DNA of 19,628 nt from JAAFKA01 sp044348925 (GTDB taxonomy: Bacteria; Bacteroidota; Bacteroidia; Cytophagales; Thermoflexibacteraceae). Location of the stretch: the NCBI GenBank assembly GCA_044348925.1, contig JBIKRY010000052.1, positions 1 through 19,628 on the forward strand. Direction: 5' to 3'. Of the stretch, positions 7,965-14,710 are shown piece by piece. The notes below the pieces were generated by a model, which saw nothing but the letters and a program-made list of their open reading frames with translations, was not told the origin of the DNA and ran no database searches. The number at the start of each line of letters is the position of its first letter. Within the stretch, counting starts at the first letter, position 1. Both the position numbers and the translations under genes were made by a program.

Positions 7965-7991
7965 GTGCGTAGCAAAACTACGCACTTTTTT
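7965..7991 (+). terminator. Intrinsic terminator after the lysine-rich micro-gene
   Basis: GTGCGTAG (7965-7972), loop CAAAA, CTACGCAC (7978-7985), then six T (7986-7991). This is a textbook intrinsic terminator with the most GC-rich stem in the window. Five T's also precede the hairpin on the plus strand, giving A's on that side for the minus strand, so it may also help end the convergent ABC ATPase gene. Confidence 0.88.
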
Positions 7992-8014
7992 ATGGTAAAA
8001 TTTCTATTTTTTCA

Positions 8015-8647
8015 TTATTTTATTCCTTTATAATGAGCCATTTCAATAATTGTAGATTCCAAAAATTCATATTCTTCCACCAAATTAGAGGCTAAAAACA
8101 CAATTCTATTTGTTTTATATTTATGGACTTGTTCTTGATACCACAATAAATTATGCTTGTCAAAATTTGCAGTAGGCTCGTCCAAACATAATACTTTGGA
8201 GTCTGTGTATAAAGCCAATGCTAATTTTAGTTTTTGTTTCATTCCTGAAGAAAAAAACTTGAGAGGTTTTTGGGTAGCTGTTTTTGAAAAGGCTAATTCT
8301 TCTACGATTTGTTGGTTTGGAATAAGTAATTTTTTGAATTGGGCGTGAAATTCAATACTTTCAAGCAAAGAAAATTCTTCCACCAATTCCATATAGGGAG
8401 CAGCATATCCAATATTCCTAAACCAATATTCTACAGGCAACAATCTTTTTCCTTTGGTATATACAACTTTGCCCTGTGTTGGCGAGAGCATACCCGACAA
8501 AGTTTTTAGCAATGTAGATTTTCCACTGCCATTATTACCTACAAAAACATATACTTGGTTGGGTGCAAAATTATGGCTAAAGCCTCGAAATATCCATTCT
8601 GTACCAAATTTTTTACCTATATCAGAAGCCGAAATTGAAAATAACAT
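8015..8647 (-). CDS. ABC transporter ATP-binding protein, stand-alone
   Basis: This is a single nucleotide-binding domain of 210 residues, numbered from the ATG at 8647; an in-frame TTG at 8680 would add 11 residues and is less likely. Walker A is GNNGSGKST (37-45), the signature is FSSGMKQKLKLA (132-143), and Walker B is VLCLDEP (152-158) with catalytic Glu157. Two usual residues are absent. The Q-loop position reads GYAAPYMEL (80-88), with Pro where Gln is expected, and the switch-His position reads LASNLVEEYE (185-194), with Asn188 instead of His. The size and short helical domain resemble CcmA-like exporters. No membrane partner is encoded in the window, so the permease must be elsewhere or the protein has a non-transport role. 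Substrate unknown. The gene is convergent with the lysine-rich micro-gene and divergent from the SpoIIE-propeller gene. Confidence 0.88.
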   Translation of the reverse strand: MLFSISASDIGKKFGTEWIFRGFSHNFAPNQVYVFVGNNGSGKSTLLKTLSGMLSPTQGKVVYTKGKRLLPVEYWFRNIGYAAPYMELVEEFSLLESIEFHAQFKKLLIPNQQIVEELAFSKTATQKPLKFFSSGMKQKLKLALALYTDSKVLCLDEPTANFDKHNLLWYQEQVHKYKTNRIVFLASNLVEEYEFLESTIIEMAHYKGIK

Positions 8648-8677
8648 AGTAAAATTGAGAATTTTAAAAACAAGAAA

Positions 8678-8709
8678 CAAATATGGTGTTTAGTTATCAG
8701 ATTAGCTAA
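8678..8709 (-). promoter_or_regulatory. Possible promoter of the ABC ATPase gene
   Basis: Read on the minus strand, TTAG (8709-8706), 20 bases, then CATATTTG (8685-8678) matches TTTG/TAnnTTTG with one mismatch in each box. Transcription would start near 8671, about 24 bases before the ATG at 8647. This also argues against the TTG start at 8680. Confidence 0.35.
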
Positions 8710-8793
8710 ATACGATATTGTGTATTAAAATACAGTTTATAGCACAAAATAAAGTATATTTTTTTTGCAAACTACGTTAAAATTTAAGCTATT

Positions 8794-11700
8794 ATGAAAA
8801 AAAATGCAAATAATTATTTTTGGAAAGAAATTTGTTTTACTTTGTATAAAATTAGTTTTCTTAGACTCGTTATGCTATTTTGCAACTTGAATATATATAA
8901 GTTTATTTTAGTGCCTACAAAATTCTCTCGTTTGTTACTGCAAACAATGCTTATTTTGCTGGGAATTGTATCTTATTTTAGTCCCCTTGCTCAAGAAATA
9001 GGTAGTCCTTTTTCTCGAAACTATCATGCCACAGAATTTAAAGCACATTTACAAAACTGGGGAATTACGCAAGACCATCGCGGAGTATTATATTTTGCCA
9101 ATAAAGAAGGAGTTTTGGAATATGATGGGGTAACTTGGAATATTATTCGTGTAAATCGTGATGTGCGTAGCCTTGATGTAGGTAGCAATGGTCGTATTTA
9201 TGTAGGAGCTATTGGCGATTTGGGTTATTTGGAACCTTCCAAAACGGGAAAATTAGAATTTGTATCTCTACTAAACAAATTAGATACTTCGGTAGCAGTG
9301 CGTAATTTTGAAGATATTTGGAAAGTATATGCTACACAAGACGGGGTATATTTTCAGTCTTACAAATGGCTTGCAAGATATAAAGATGGAAAATTTACTA
9401 TGTGGTTTCCAAAAAAACCAAATGGTTTCCATTTTAGTTTTTGGGTACGTAATAAGTTGTATATCCGAGAAAATGGCGTTGGCTTAATGGAAATGCAAGG
9501 CAATGAACTTGTTATGGCTCAAGGTGGTGATGTGTTTGCTGAAGAAAGAATTTATACCATTCTGCCTTATGATTCTCAACGATTATTGCTTGGTACACGC
9601 AATATAGGTTTGTTTATCTGGAATCCTGAAAATGGTGATTTACAAAAGTTTTCGACTCCTGTTGAACAATTTATTATCGATAATCAACTTTATCATGGCA
9701 TAAAATTGCGGAATGGGAACTTTGTATTAGCAACTACTACAGGTGGTGCAGTGGTTTTGAATGCAGCAGGACAAGTAGAACAACTTATCAATAAACAAGC
9801 ATTTTTGCAAAGTGAATCGGTGTTTTATCTCTATAATGACAAGCAAAATAACTTGTGGATGGGACTCGAAGATGGTATTTCAAATGTAGAAATAGAATCT
9901 CCTTGGGAACAATGGAATGAATCGCATGGACTGCGAGGCACTGTATATTCCATCATTAGACACAATAAACAACTGTATGTAAGCACTTCGCAAGGTGCAT
10001 TTTATCTCTATAACAACCGATTCGAACAAGTAGAAGGTATCAAAGGACAAACTTGGGACTTATTATCTATTGCAACACCTCCAAACAAAGCCTATAAAAG
10101 CAAACTTTTGATAGGAAATGCAGCAGGAATTTATGAAGTAGAAGGCAATAAATCTAAATTATTATTTGGGGGAAGTCACGGTTTAAAATTGTATCATTCC
10201 AAATATAACCCACAAAAAATATATGCGGGTTTTAATAATAGTTTGGCTGCTTTGGAATTGGTGGGTAATACGGTTGTGTTTCGTGGCATTATCAAAGAAG
10301 TAGAAGGCGAAATTCGCAATATTTCGGAAGATGATGATGGCAATATTATTATTAATATTCCTTTCAGAGGTTTATGTGTCATAAATCCTGCAAAAACAGA
10401 AAAATTTACCGCACAAGAAATTATTTATATTGGCGAAGACCGAGGATTTAATACCATAGAAAGTGATGTATTTACTTTACATGGCAAATTATTTTTTACC
10501 AAAAACAAAAAACTATACCACTTTAACGAAGCCGTAGGCAAATTTGAACAAAATTCACTGCTCGACAAATATCTCAACATGGGAACAGTTACCCATTTGG
10601 CAAATGACTCGACAGGGAATATTTGGATGTCTTTGACACTTAATTCTTCCAAAAAAGAAGCTATAGGCGTATTACGCAAGCAAAAAGATGGTTCTTTTTC
10701 TGATGATTTGGAATCTTTCAAACGGTTGCCACAAATGTCTATTCAAGAAGTATATCCTGAAGATAATGGAATTGTTTGGATAGGTGGTTCTAATGGCTTG
10801 TTTAGATACAACACTGAAATTCCAAATTATTACAATACAATTTATCACGCACTTATTAGAAAAGTAGTAATTGATGAGGATTCGGTTGTTTTTGGAGGTA
10901 CATATTCTCAATTAGATGATGTGGACAGCATAGCAACTGCGGTTACTGAACAGCCTAAAAATTTTCAAGCCTCATTTCCTTACAGTTCCAATGCTATTAC
11001 TTTTTATTTTGCAGCACCTTATTATACAGACGAAAATCAAACTGTATATAGCTATTTTTTAGAAAATTTTGACAAAAATTGGAGTGCATGGCATTTGGAC
11101 AATACCAAAGAATACACTAATTTGTCTGAAGGAACTTATACTTTTTTGGTAAAAGCACGCAATATTTATGGTGTAGAAAGTAAAATAGCAAGTTATTCTT
11201 TCCGAATTTATCCCCCTTGGTATCGTACCAGATGGGCATATTTTGGCTATGTATTTTTTGGGGCTATTGGTTTGTGGCTAATTTTACGAGTTTACACCAA
11301 AAGATTACAAAAAGAAAAAGTACGATTAGAACAAATTGTACAAGAAAGAACAGCCGAAATTATGCTCAAAAATGGCGAGTTAGAATATCAAAAAGAGGAA
11401 ATTATTCACCAATCCAAAGATTTAAAAGTGCTAAATGACGAAATGGCAGCTAAAAATCAAGAATTGGAAATAAGACGTGCCGAAATAGAAAAGAAAAATG
11501 ATGATATAAAATCAAGTTTAAATTATTCGCAACGTATTCAAAATGCTTTATTGCCAAATGTATTGGAGATGAAGAAATCTTTTGACGAATTATTTGTTTT
11601 GATTCTTCCACGTGATATTGTTTCGGGAGATTTTTATTGGTTTGGGGAGGTTAAAAAACATAGGGCAGAAAAACAAACCAAGCAAAATGACATAGATTTA

Positions 11701-12450
11701 GATGCCCGTAGTATTCAATTTGCTCATGATGCAAGAGAAATTCAGAGTTTTGTGGCATACGATAGCGAAAATTATGAAGTGCCTACAGGCTCACAAGTGC
11801 TTTCTACCTACACCATTGTAGCCTCTGTAGATTGTACGGGACATGGCGTACCTGGGGCTTTGATGAGTATGATTGGAAGTAATTTGATGAATGAAATTAT
11901 TTTGATGCGTGGAATTGTAGAGCCAAATGAAATTTTGTCTGCCCTCAATTTAGGGGTTCGTAAAGTATTGCGACAAGACCAAAGCAAAAATAAAGATGGT
12001 ATGGATATGGCTTTGTGTGTGGTAGATTGGCACGCAAACGAGTTAAGTTTTTCGGGTGCAAAAAACCCATTGATGTATGTAAAAAATAATGAAATTATAG
12101 AACTCAAAGGCGACAAAAAATCTATTGGTGGCTCGACAGGATTATCAAAAGCTGATGAGAGTAATATATTTTCGGTTTATAATATTCCATTAGAAGGCAC
12201 TATGTGGTTTTATATGATGTCTGATGGTTTTGAAGACCAATTTGGAGGTAGTGATAACCGTAAATTTATGCGAAAAAATTTGCGAGAATTATTGCATATC
12301 AACCACAAATTAGAAATGGAAGTGCAAAATACAATTTTGCAACAAACCATCACAGATTGGATGAAAGTGGCAAATGCACACCAGATAGATGATATTTTGG
12401 TGGTTGGTTTCAAAATAGAAACCACACCTAATGCCAGAGATGCAAGATAA
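8794..12450 (+). CDS. Beta-propeller sensor with SpoIIE-family protein phosphatase domain
   Basis: This is a large membrane signalling protein of 1218 residues from the first ATG. After a signal/anchor segment (about 43-66) comes a periplasmic ligand-sensor propeller (about 70-700). It has repeats of the two-component-regulator type, such as ITQDHRGVLYFANKEGVLEY, NNLWMGLEDGISNVE and GIVWIGGSNGLFRYN. A Y_Y_Y domain (about 725-805) follows, then one transmembrane helix (814-834), a coiled coil (about 836-910) and a SpoIIE/PP2C serine phosphatase (about 915-1210). Phosphatase metal-binding motifs are visible: RDIVSGDFYW from 940, DCTGHGVPGA from 1013, DGMDMALCVVD and MMSDGFEDQFGG. It probably senses an outside signal and dephosphorylates a cytoplasmic anti-sigma-antagonist-type protein; that target is inferred and not encoded here. 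The start is uncertain: ATGs at 8872 (residue 27) and 8947 (residue 52) also leave hydrophobic N-termini, and residues 1-26 look unlike a signal peptide. Confidence 0.88.
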   Translation: MKKNANNYFWKEICFTLYKISFLRLVMLFCNLNIYKFILVPTKFSRLLLQTMLILLGIVSYFSPLAQEIGSPFSRNYHATEFKAHLQNWGITQDHRGVLYFANKEGVLEYDGVTWNIIRVNRDVRSLDVGSNGRIYVGAIGDLGYLEPSKTGKLEFVSLLNKLDTSVAVRNFEDIWKVYATQDGVYFQSYKWLARYKDGKFTMWFPKKPNGFHFSFWVRNKLYIRENGVGLMEMQGNELVMAQGGDVFAEERIYTILPYDSQRLLLGTRNIGLFIWNPENGDLQKFSTPVEQFIIDNQLYHGIKLRNGNFVLATTTGGAVVLNAAGQVEQLINKQAFLQSESVFYLYNDKQNNLWMGLEDGISNVEIESPWEQWNESHGLRGTVYSIIRHNKQLYVSTSQGAFYLYNNRFEQVEGIKGQTWDLLSIATPPNKAYKSKLLIGNAAGIYEVEGNKSKLLFGGSHGLKLYHSKYNPQKIYAGFNNSLAALELVGNTVVFRGIIKEVEGEIRNISEDDDGNIIINIPFRGLCVINPAKTEKFTAQEIIYIGEDRGFNTIESDVFTLHGKLFFTKNKKLYHFNEAVGKFEQNSLLDKYLNMGTVTHLANDSTGNIWMSLTLNSSKKEAIGVLRKQKDGSFSDDLESFKRLPQMSIQEVYPEDNGIVWIGGSNGLFRYNTEIPNYYNTIYHALIRKVVIDEDSVVFGGTYSQLDDVDSIATAVTEQPKNFQASFPYSSNAITFYFAAPYYTDENQTVYSYFLENFDKNWSAWHLDNTKEYTNLSEGTYTFLVKARNIYGVESKIASYSFRIYPPWYRTRWAYFGYVFFGAIGLWLILRVYTKRLQKEKVRLEQIVQERTAEIMLKNGELEYQKEEIIHQSKDLKVLNDEMAAKNQELEIRRAEIEKKNDDIKSSLNYSQRIQNALLPNVLEMKKSFDELFVLILPRDIVSGDFYWFGEVKKHRAEKQTKQNDIDLDARSIQFAHDAREIQSFVAYDSENYEVPTGSQVLSTYTIVASVDCTGHGVPGALMSMIGSNLMNEIILMRGIVEPNEILSALNLGVRKVLRQDQSKNKDGMDMALCVVDWHANELSFSGAKNPLMYVKNNEIIELKGDKKSIGGSTGLSKADESNIFSVYNIPLEGTMWFYMMSDGFEDQFGGSDNRKFMRKNLRELLHINHKLEMEVQNTILQQTITDWMKVANAHQIDDILVVGFKIETTPNARDAR

Positions 12451-12485
12451 AACAGAAAATTGATAGAACATTATCTTTGTTTTAA

Positions 12486-12536
12486 GTAATTACAATACTT
12501 TCTACGTTTTTGAAATGTGGAAAGTATTGTAATTAC
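12486..12536. terminator. Bidirectional terminator hairpin between convergent genes
   Basis: GTAATTACAATACTTTC (12486-12502) pairs perfectly with 12520-12536, and the 17-base interior can pair further with G-T pairs. It lies between the stops of the plus-strand gene (12450) and the minus-strand gene (12544). T-rich sequence follows on the right (12541-12545) and A-rich sequence precedes it on the left, so it could serve both directions. Confidence 0.75.
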
Positions 12537-12543
12537 CTAATTT

Positions 12544-13083
12544 TTAAAATTTATCTGTATGTTTGCCCTTGATATTGGTATAATATGCTTTAATTTTAGG
12601 CAAATCTTCTTTCAAATTTCCTGTCGGATAAAACATATCTAAAACACCACCTACTTTTCTTTCATAATCCAAATATCCCAAAGCTATTGGCAATTTGGCT
12701 TGTACTGCCACATGATAGAACCCAGATTTCCATTCTTCTACTTTACTTCGAGTACCTTCAGGCGGAATTACCAAAGCCAATTCTTCATATTCTTGGAATA
12801 AAGAAACCATATATTCGACCAAATTATTCTTTTTGCTTCTATCTACTGCAATTCCACCTGTTGCACGCATAATAATTCCAAGTGGAAAACTAAAAAGTTC
12901 TTTTTTGCCTAGATAACGAATAGGTTTTTTCATCAAACTAAAAAATCCTATAGTTAGCGGAAAATCATAATTAGATGTATGTGGTACTGCAATTACTACA
13001 CATTGCTTAATATTTTCGGGAATTACCCCCTCTATTTTCCAACCAGTTAGTTTAAAATAGCTTGCACAGAGAAACTGTATCAT
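12544..13083 (-). CDS. PlsC-like 1-acylglycerol-3-phosphate acyltransferase family protein
   Basis: This 179-residue protein belongs to the PlsC/LPLAT acyltransferase family, which moves an acyl chain from acyl-ACP or acyl-CoA to a lysophospholipid or related acceptor at the inner membrane. The catalytic HX4D motif is HTSNYD (His35, Asp40). The acceptor-binding block is PPEGTRSK (107-114), with glycine-rich GGIAVDR (76-82) between them. There is no obvious transmembrane anchor, and the protein is shorter than E. coli PlsC. This compact form is common in Bacteroidota and may act on substrates other than lysophosphatidate. The gene starts with ATG at 13083, divergent from the proline dehydrogenase gene with 91 bases between start codons. 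The exact acceptor cannot be read from the sequence. Confidence 0.85.
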   Translation of the reverse strand: MIQFLCASYFKLTGWKIEGVIPENIKQCVVIAVPHTSNYDFPLTIGFFSLMKKPIRYLGKKELFSFPLGIIMRATGGIAVDRSKKNNLVEYMVSLFQEYEELALVIPPEGTRSKVEEWKSGFYHVAVQAKLPIALGYLDYERKVGGVLDMFYPTGNLKEDLPKIKAYYTNIKGKHTDKF

Positions 13084-13120
13084 AATTATTTTTTGTTTTC
13101 GAGCCTAAATAACAAATTTT

Positions 13121-13152
13121 TTTGAAATATTTTATAGTTTTTGTTAAATTTG
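13121..13152 (+). promoter_or_regulatory. Promoter of the proline dehydrogenase gene
   Basis: TTTG (13121-13124), 20 bases, then TAAATTTG (13145-13152) is a full match to the Bacteroidota consensus TTTG/TAnnTTTG and the best promoter in the window. Transcription would begin near 13159, about 16 bases before the ATG at 13175. Confidence 0.7.
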
Positions 13153-13174
13153 TTTATTATAAAAAAAAACAAGT

Positions 13175-14386
13175 ATGAACACCGAAAATAACCCCAAACT
13201 AACACTTTCTTTTGAAGACACTGCCATTGCATTTTCTTCAAAAAATAATGCCGAACTCTATCAAACTTATTTACTTTTTGCCTCGATGAATGCAAATTGG
13301 TTGGTTTCTTTTGGAACAAGTATGATACAATCGGCTTTTAATATTGGTTTACCTATCAAAGGTGTAGTAAAACATACACTTTTCAAACAATTCTGCGGAG
13401 GTGAAACCATTGAAGAATGTGATGCAACTGTAAAACAATTAGCAAAATTTAATATTGGAACTATTTTAGATTATTCGGTAGAAGGTATCAAAAATGAAAA
13501 ATGGTTTGATAGCACCACCGAAGAAACCATTGCAACTATAGAAAAAGCTGCAAAAAATAGACAAACCATTCCTTTCAGTGTATTTAAAGTTACAGGTTTG
13601 GCTTCTACACCTTTGTTGGCAAAAATTACCGCAGAATTGCGAGGCGAAAAAGTAGCAATTAGTGCCGAAGAACGTCAAGCATACCAAAGAGTCCATGACA
13701 GAGTAGAAAAAATAAGTAAAGCAGCTTTTACACATAAAATACGCCTATTTTTTGATGGGGAAGAAACGTGGATACAAGATGCTATAGACGCATTATGTTA
13801 TGAAATGATGGAAAAATTTAATAAAGATAGTGCCATTATTTATAACACTTACCAAATGTACACCCATGACAGATTAGGCAAATTGACCAATGCAGTAAAA
13901 CAAGCCAAAGAAAAAGGCTATTTTTTGGGGGCAAAAGTAGTGCGAGGAGCATATATGGAAAAAGAAAGAAAACGAGCCAGCGAAATGAATTATTTAGACC
14001 CAATTCAACCCAATAAAGCAAGTACAGACAAAGATTTTGATGCAGCATTGGTATTTTGTGTAGAAAATAAAAGCGTAGTGGCTTTATGTGCAGGTACACA
14101 CAACGAAAAAAGTTCTTATTTTTTGGCAGAATTGATGGCAAAAAACAATATTCCAAACAACCACCCAAATTTTTATTTTGCACAATTATTTGGTATGAGT
14201 GATAATATCTCCTATAATTTGGCAAAAGCAGGATACAATGTAGCAAAGTATGTGCCTTATGGTCCCGTAAAAATGGTAATGCCCTACTTATTTAGACGTG
14301 CCTCCGAAAATACTTCTATTGCAGGACAAACAAGCAGAGAATTTGCCTTAGTACAAAAAGAATTACATCGCAGAAAAAATAAGTAA
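13175..14386 (+). CDS. Proline dehydrogenase (monofunctional PRODH)
   Basis: The 403-residue FAD-dependent enzyme oxidises proline to delta-1-pyrroline-5-carboxylate, the first step of proline use as carbon and nitrogen source, feeding electrons to the quinone pool. The protein covers only the PRODH barrel. Family signatures are YNTYQMYTHDRL (near residue 223), the FAD-contacting block KVVRGAYMEKER (near 254-265) and the C-terminal substrate-binding motif FRRASENTSIAGQ (near 373-385), whose paired Arg bind the proline carboxylate. There is no DNA-binding domain and no P5C dehydrogenase domain, so this is not a PutA fusion. The partner P5C dehydrogenase is not in the window. The length fits the monofunctional enzymes of Bacteroidota and mitochondria. 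It has a strong promoter of its own and stands as a single-gene unit. Confidence 0.93.
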   Translation: MNTENNPKLTLSFEDTAIAFSSKNNAELYQTYLLFASMNANWLVSFGTSMIQSAFNIGLPIKGVVKHTLFKQFCGGETIEECDATVKQLAKFNIGTILDYSVEGIKNEKWFDSTTEETIATIEKAAKNRQTIPFSVFKVTGLASTPLLAKITAELRGEKVAISAEERQAYQRVHDRVEKISKAAFTHKIRLFFDGEETWIQDAIDALCYEMMEKFNKDSAIIYNTYQMYTHDRLGKLTNAVKQAKEKGYFLGAKVVRGAYMEKERKRASEMNYLDPIQPNKASTDKDFDAALVFCVENKSVVALCAGTHNEKSSYFLAELMAKNNIPNNHPNFYFAQLFGMSDNISYNLAKAGYNVAKYVPYGPVKMVMPYLFRRASENTSIAGQTSREFALVQKELHRRKNK

Positions 14387-14406
14387 TGGTAAAATTTTTG
14401 TAGTGA

Positions 14407-14446
14407 TTTTTTTAGGCAACTTAGCAAATAAATTAGCCTAAAAAAA
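14407..14446. other. 11-bp hairpin after proline dehydrogenase, atypical terminator
   Basis: TTTTTTTAGGC (14407-14417) and GCCTAAAAAAA (14436-14446) form an 11-bp stem with an 18-base loop. It starts 21 bases after the stop at 14386. Unlike the other terminators here, the U-tract comes before the stem and A's after it on both strands. It may instead protect the 3' end or act as a weak terminator using the TTTTT at 14451-14455. Confidence 0.4.
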
Positions 14447-14651
14447 ATAATTTTTATAATCATTTTACAATATCTCATTTATTACCTTATTTTTGCGTTT
14501 AAGTAATTTACTATTAATTTTTTTGTATTTTTGTAAAAATACCAGCAAAACAAAGAAATAAATACAGCTATAAGTAAGTTTTTTAAATAAAAAATACTTT
14601 TTTGCAAAATTCATAGCAAAAAATTACTGTTTTTTGATTAAAAAAACTATT

Positions 14652-14686
14652 TTTGGCTTTAATTTGAAAATAATAACCTAAATTTA
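14652..14686 (+). promoter_or_regulatory. Possible promoter of the OmpA-propeller gene
   Basis: TTTG (14652-14655), 23 bases, then TAAATTTA (14679-14686) matches the consensus with one mismatch and slightly long spacing. Transcription would start near 14693, about 18 bases before the ATG at 14711. Confidence 0.4.
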
Positions 14687-14710
14687 CGCTTAATTCTAAT
14701 ACTTAAACCT

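Larger units (their letters stand above)
14387..14710. other. Intergenic region between proline dehydrogenase and OmpA-propeller genes
   Basis: These 324 bases are very AT-rich. They contain an inverted repeat TTTTTTTAGGC (14407-14417) / GCCTAAAAAAA (14436-14446), a small perfect palindrome GTATTTTTGTAAAAATAC (14525-14542) that includes a -7-like TATTTTTG, and the promoter candidate 14652-14686. No coding region or RNA gene is supported. Confidence 0.55.

Noticed and set aside
7755..7985. Minus-strand 76-codon frame over the lysine-rich micro-gene
   Set aside because: Its Phe/Leu-rich sequence is simply the complement of Lys/Glu codons, and it overlaps the terminator and the promoter candidate of the plus-strand unit.
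8648..8680. TTG start extending the ABC ATPase by 11 residues
   Set aside because: The extension is hydrophobic and lies upstream of the usual N-terminal strand; the candidate promoter would start transcription near 8671, inside the extension.
13836..14246. Minus-strand 136-codon frame inside proline dehydrogenase
   Set aside because: Overlaps conserved PRODH motifs; no independent start signals.
14525..14542. Palindrome with TATTTTTG as promoter or operator of the OmpA-propeller gene
   Set aside because: No TTTG at the right distance, and it is about 170 bases upstream; the element at 14679-14686 fits better.
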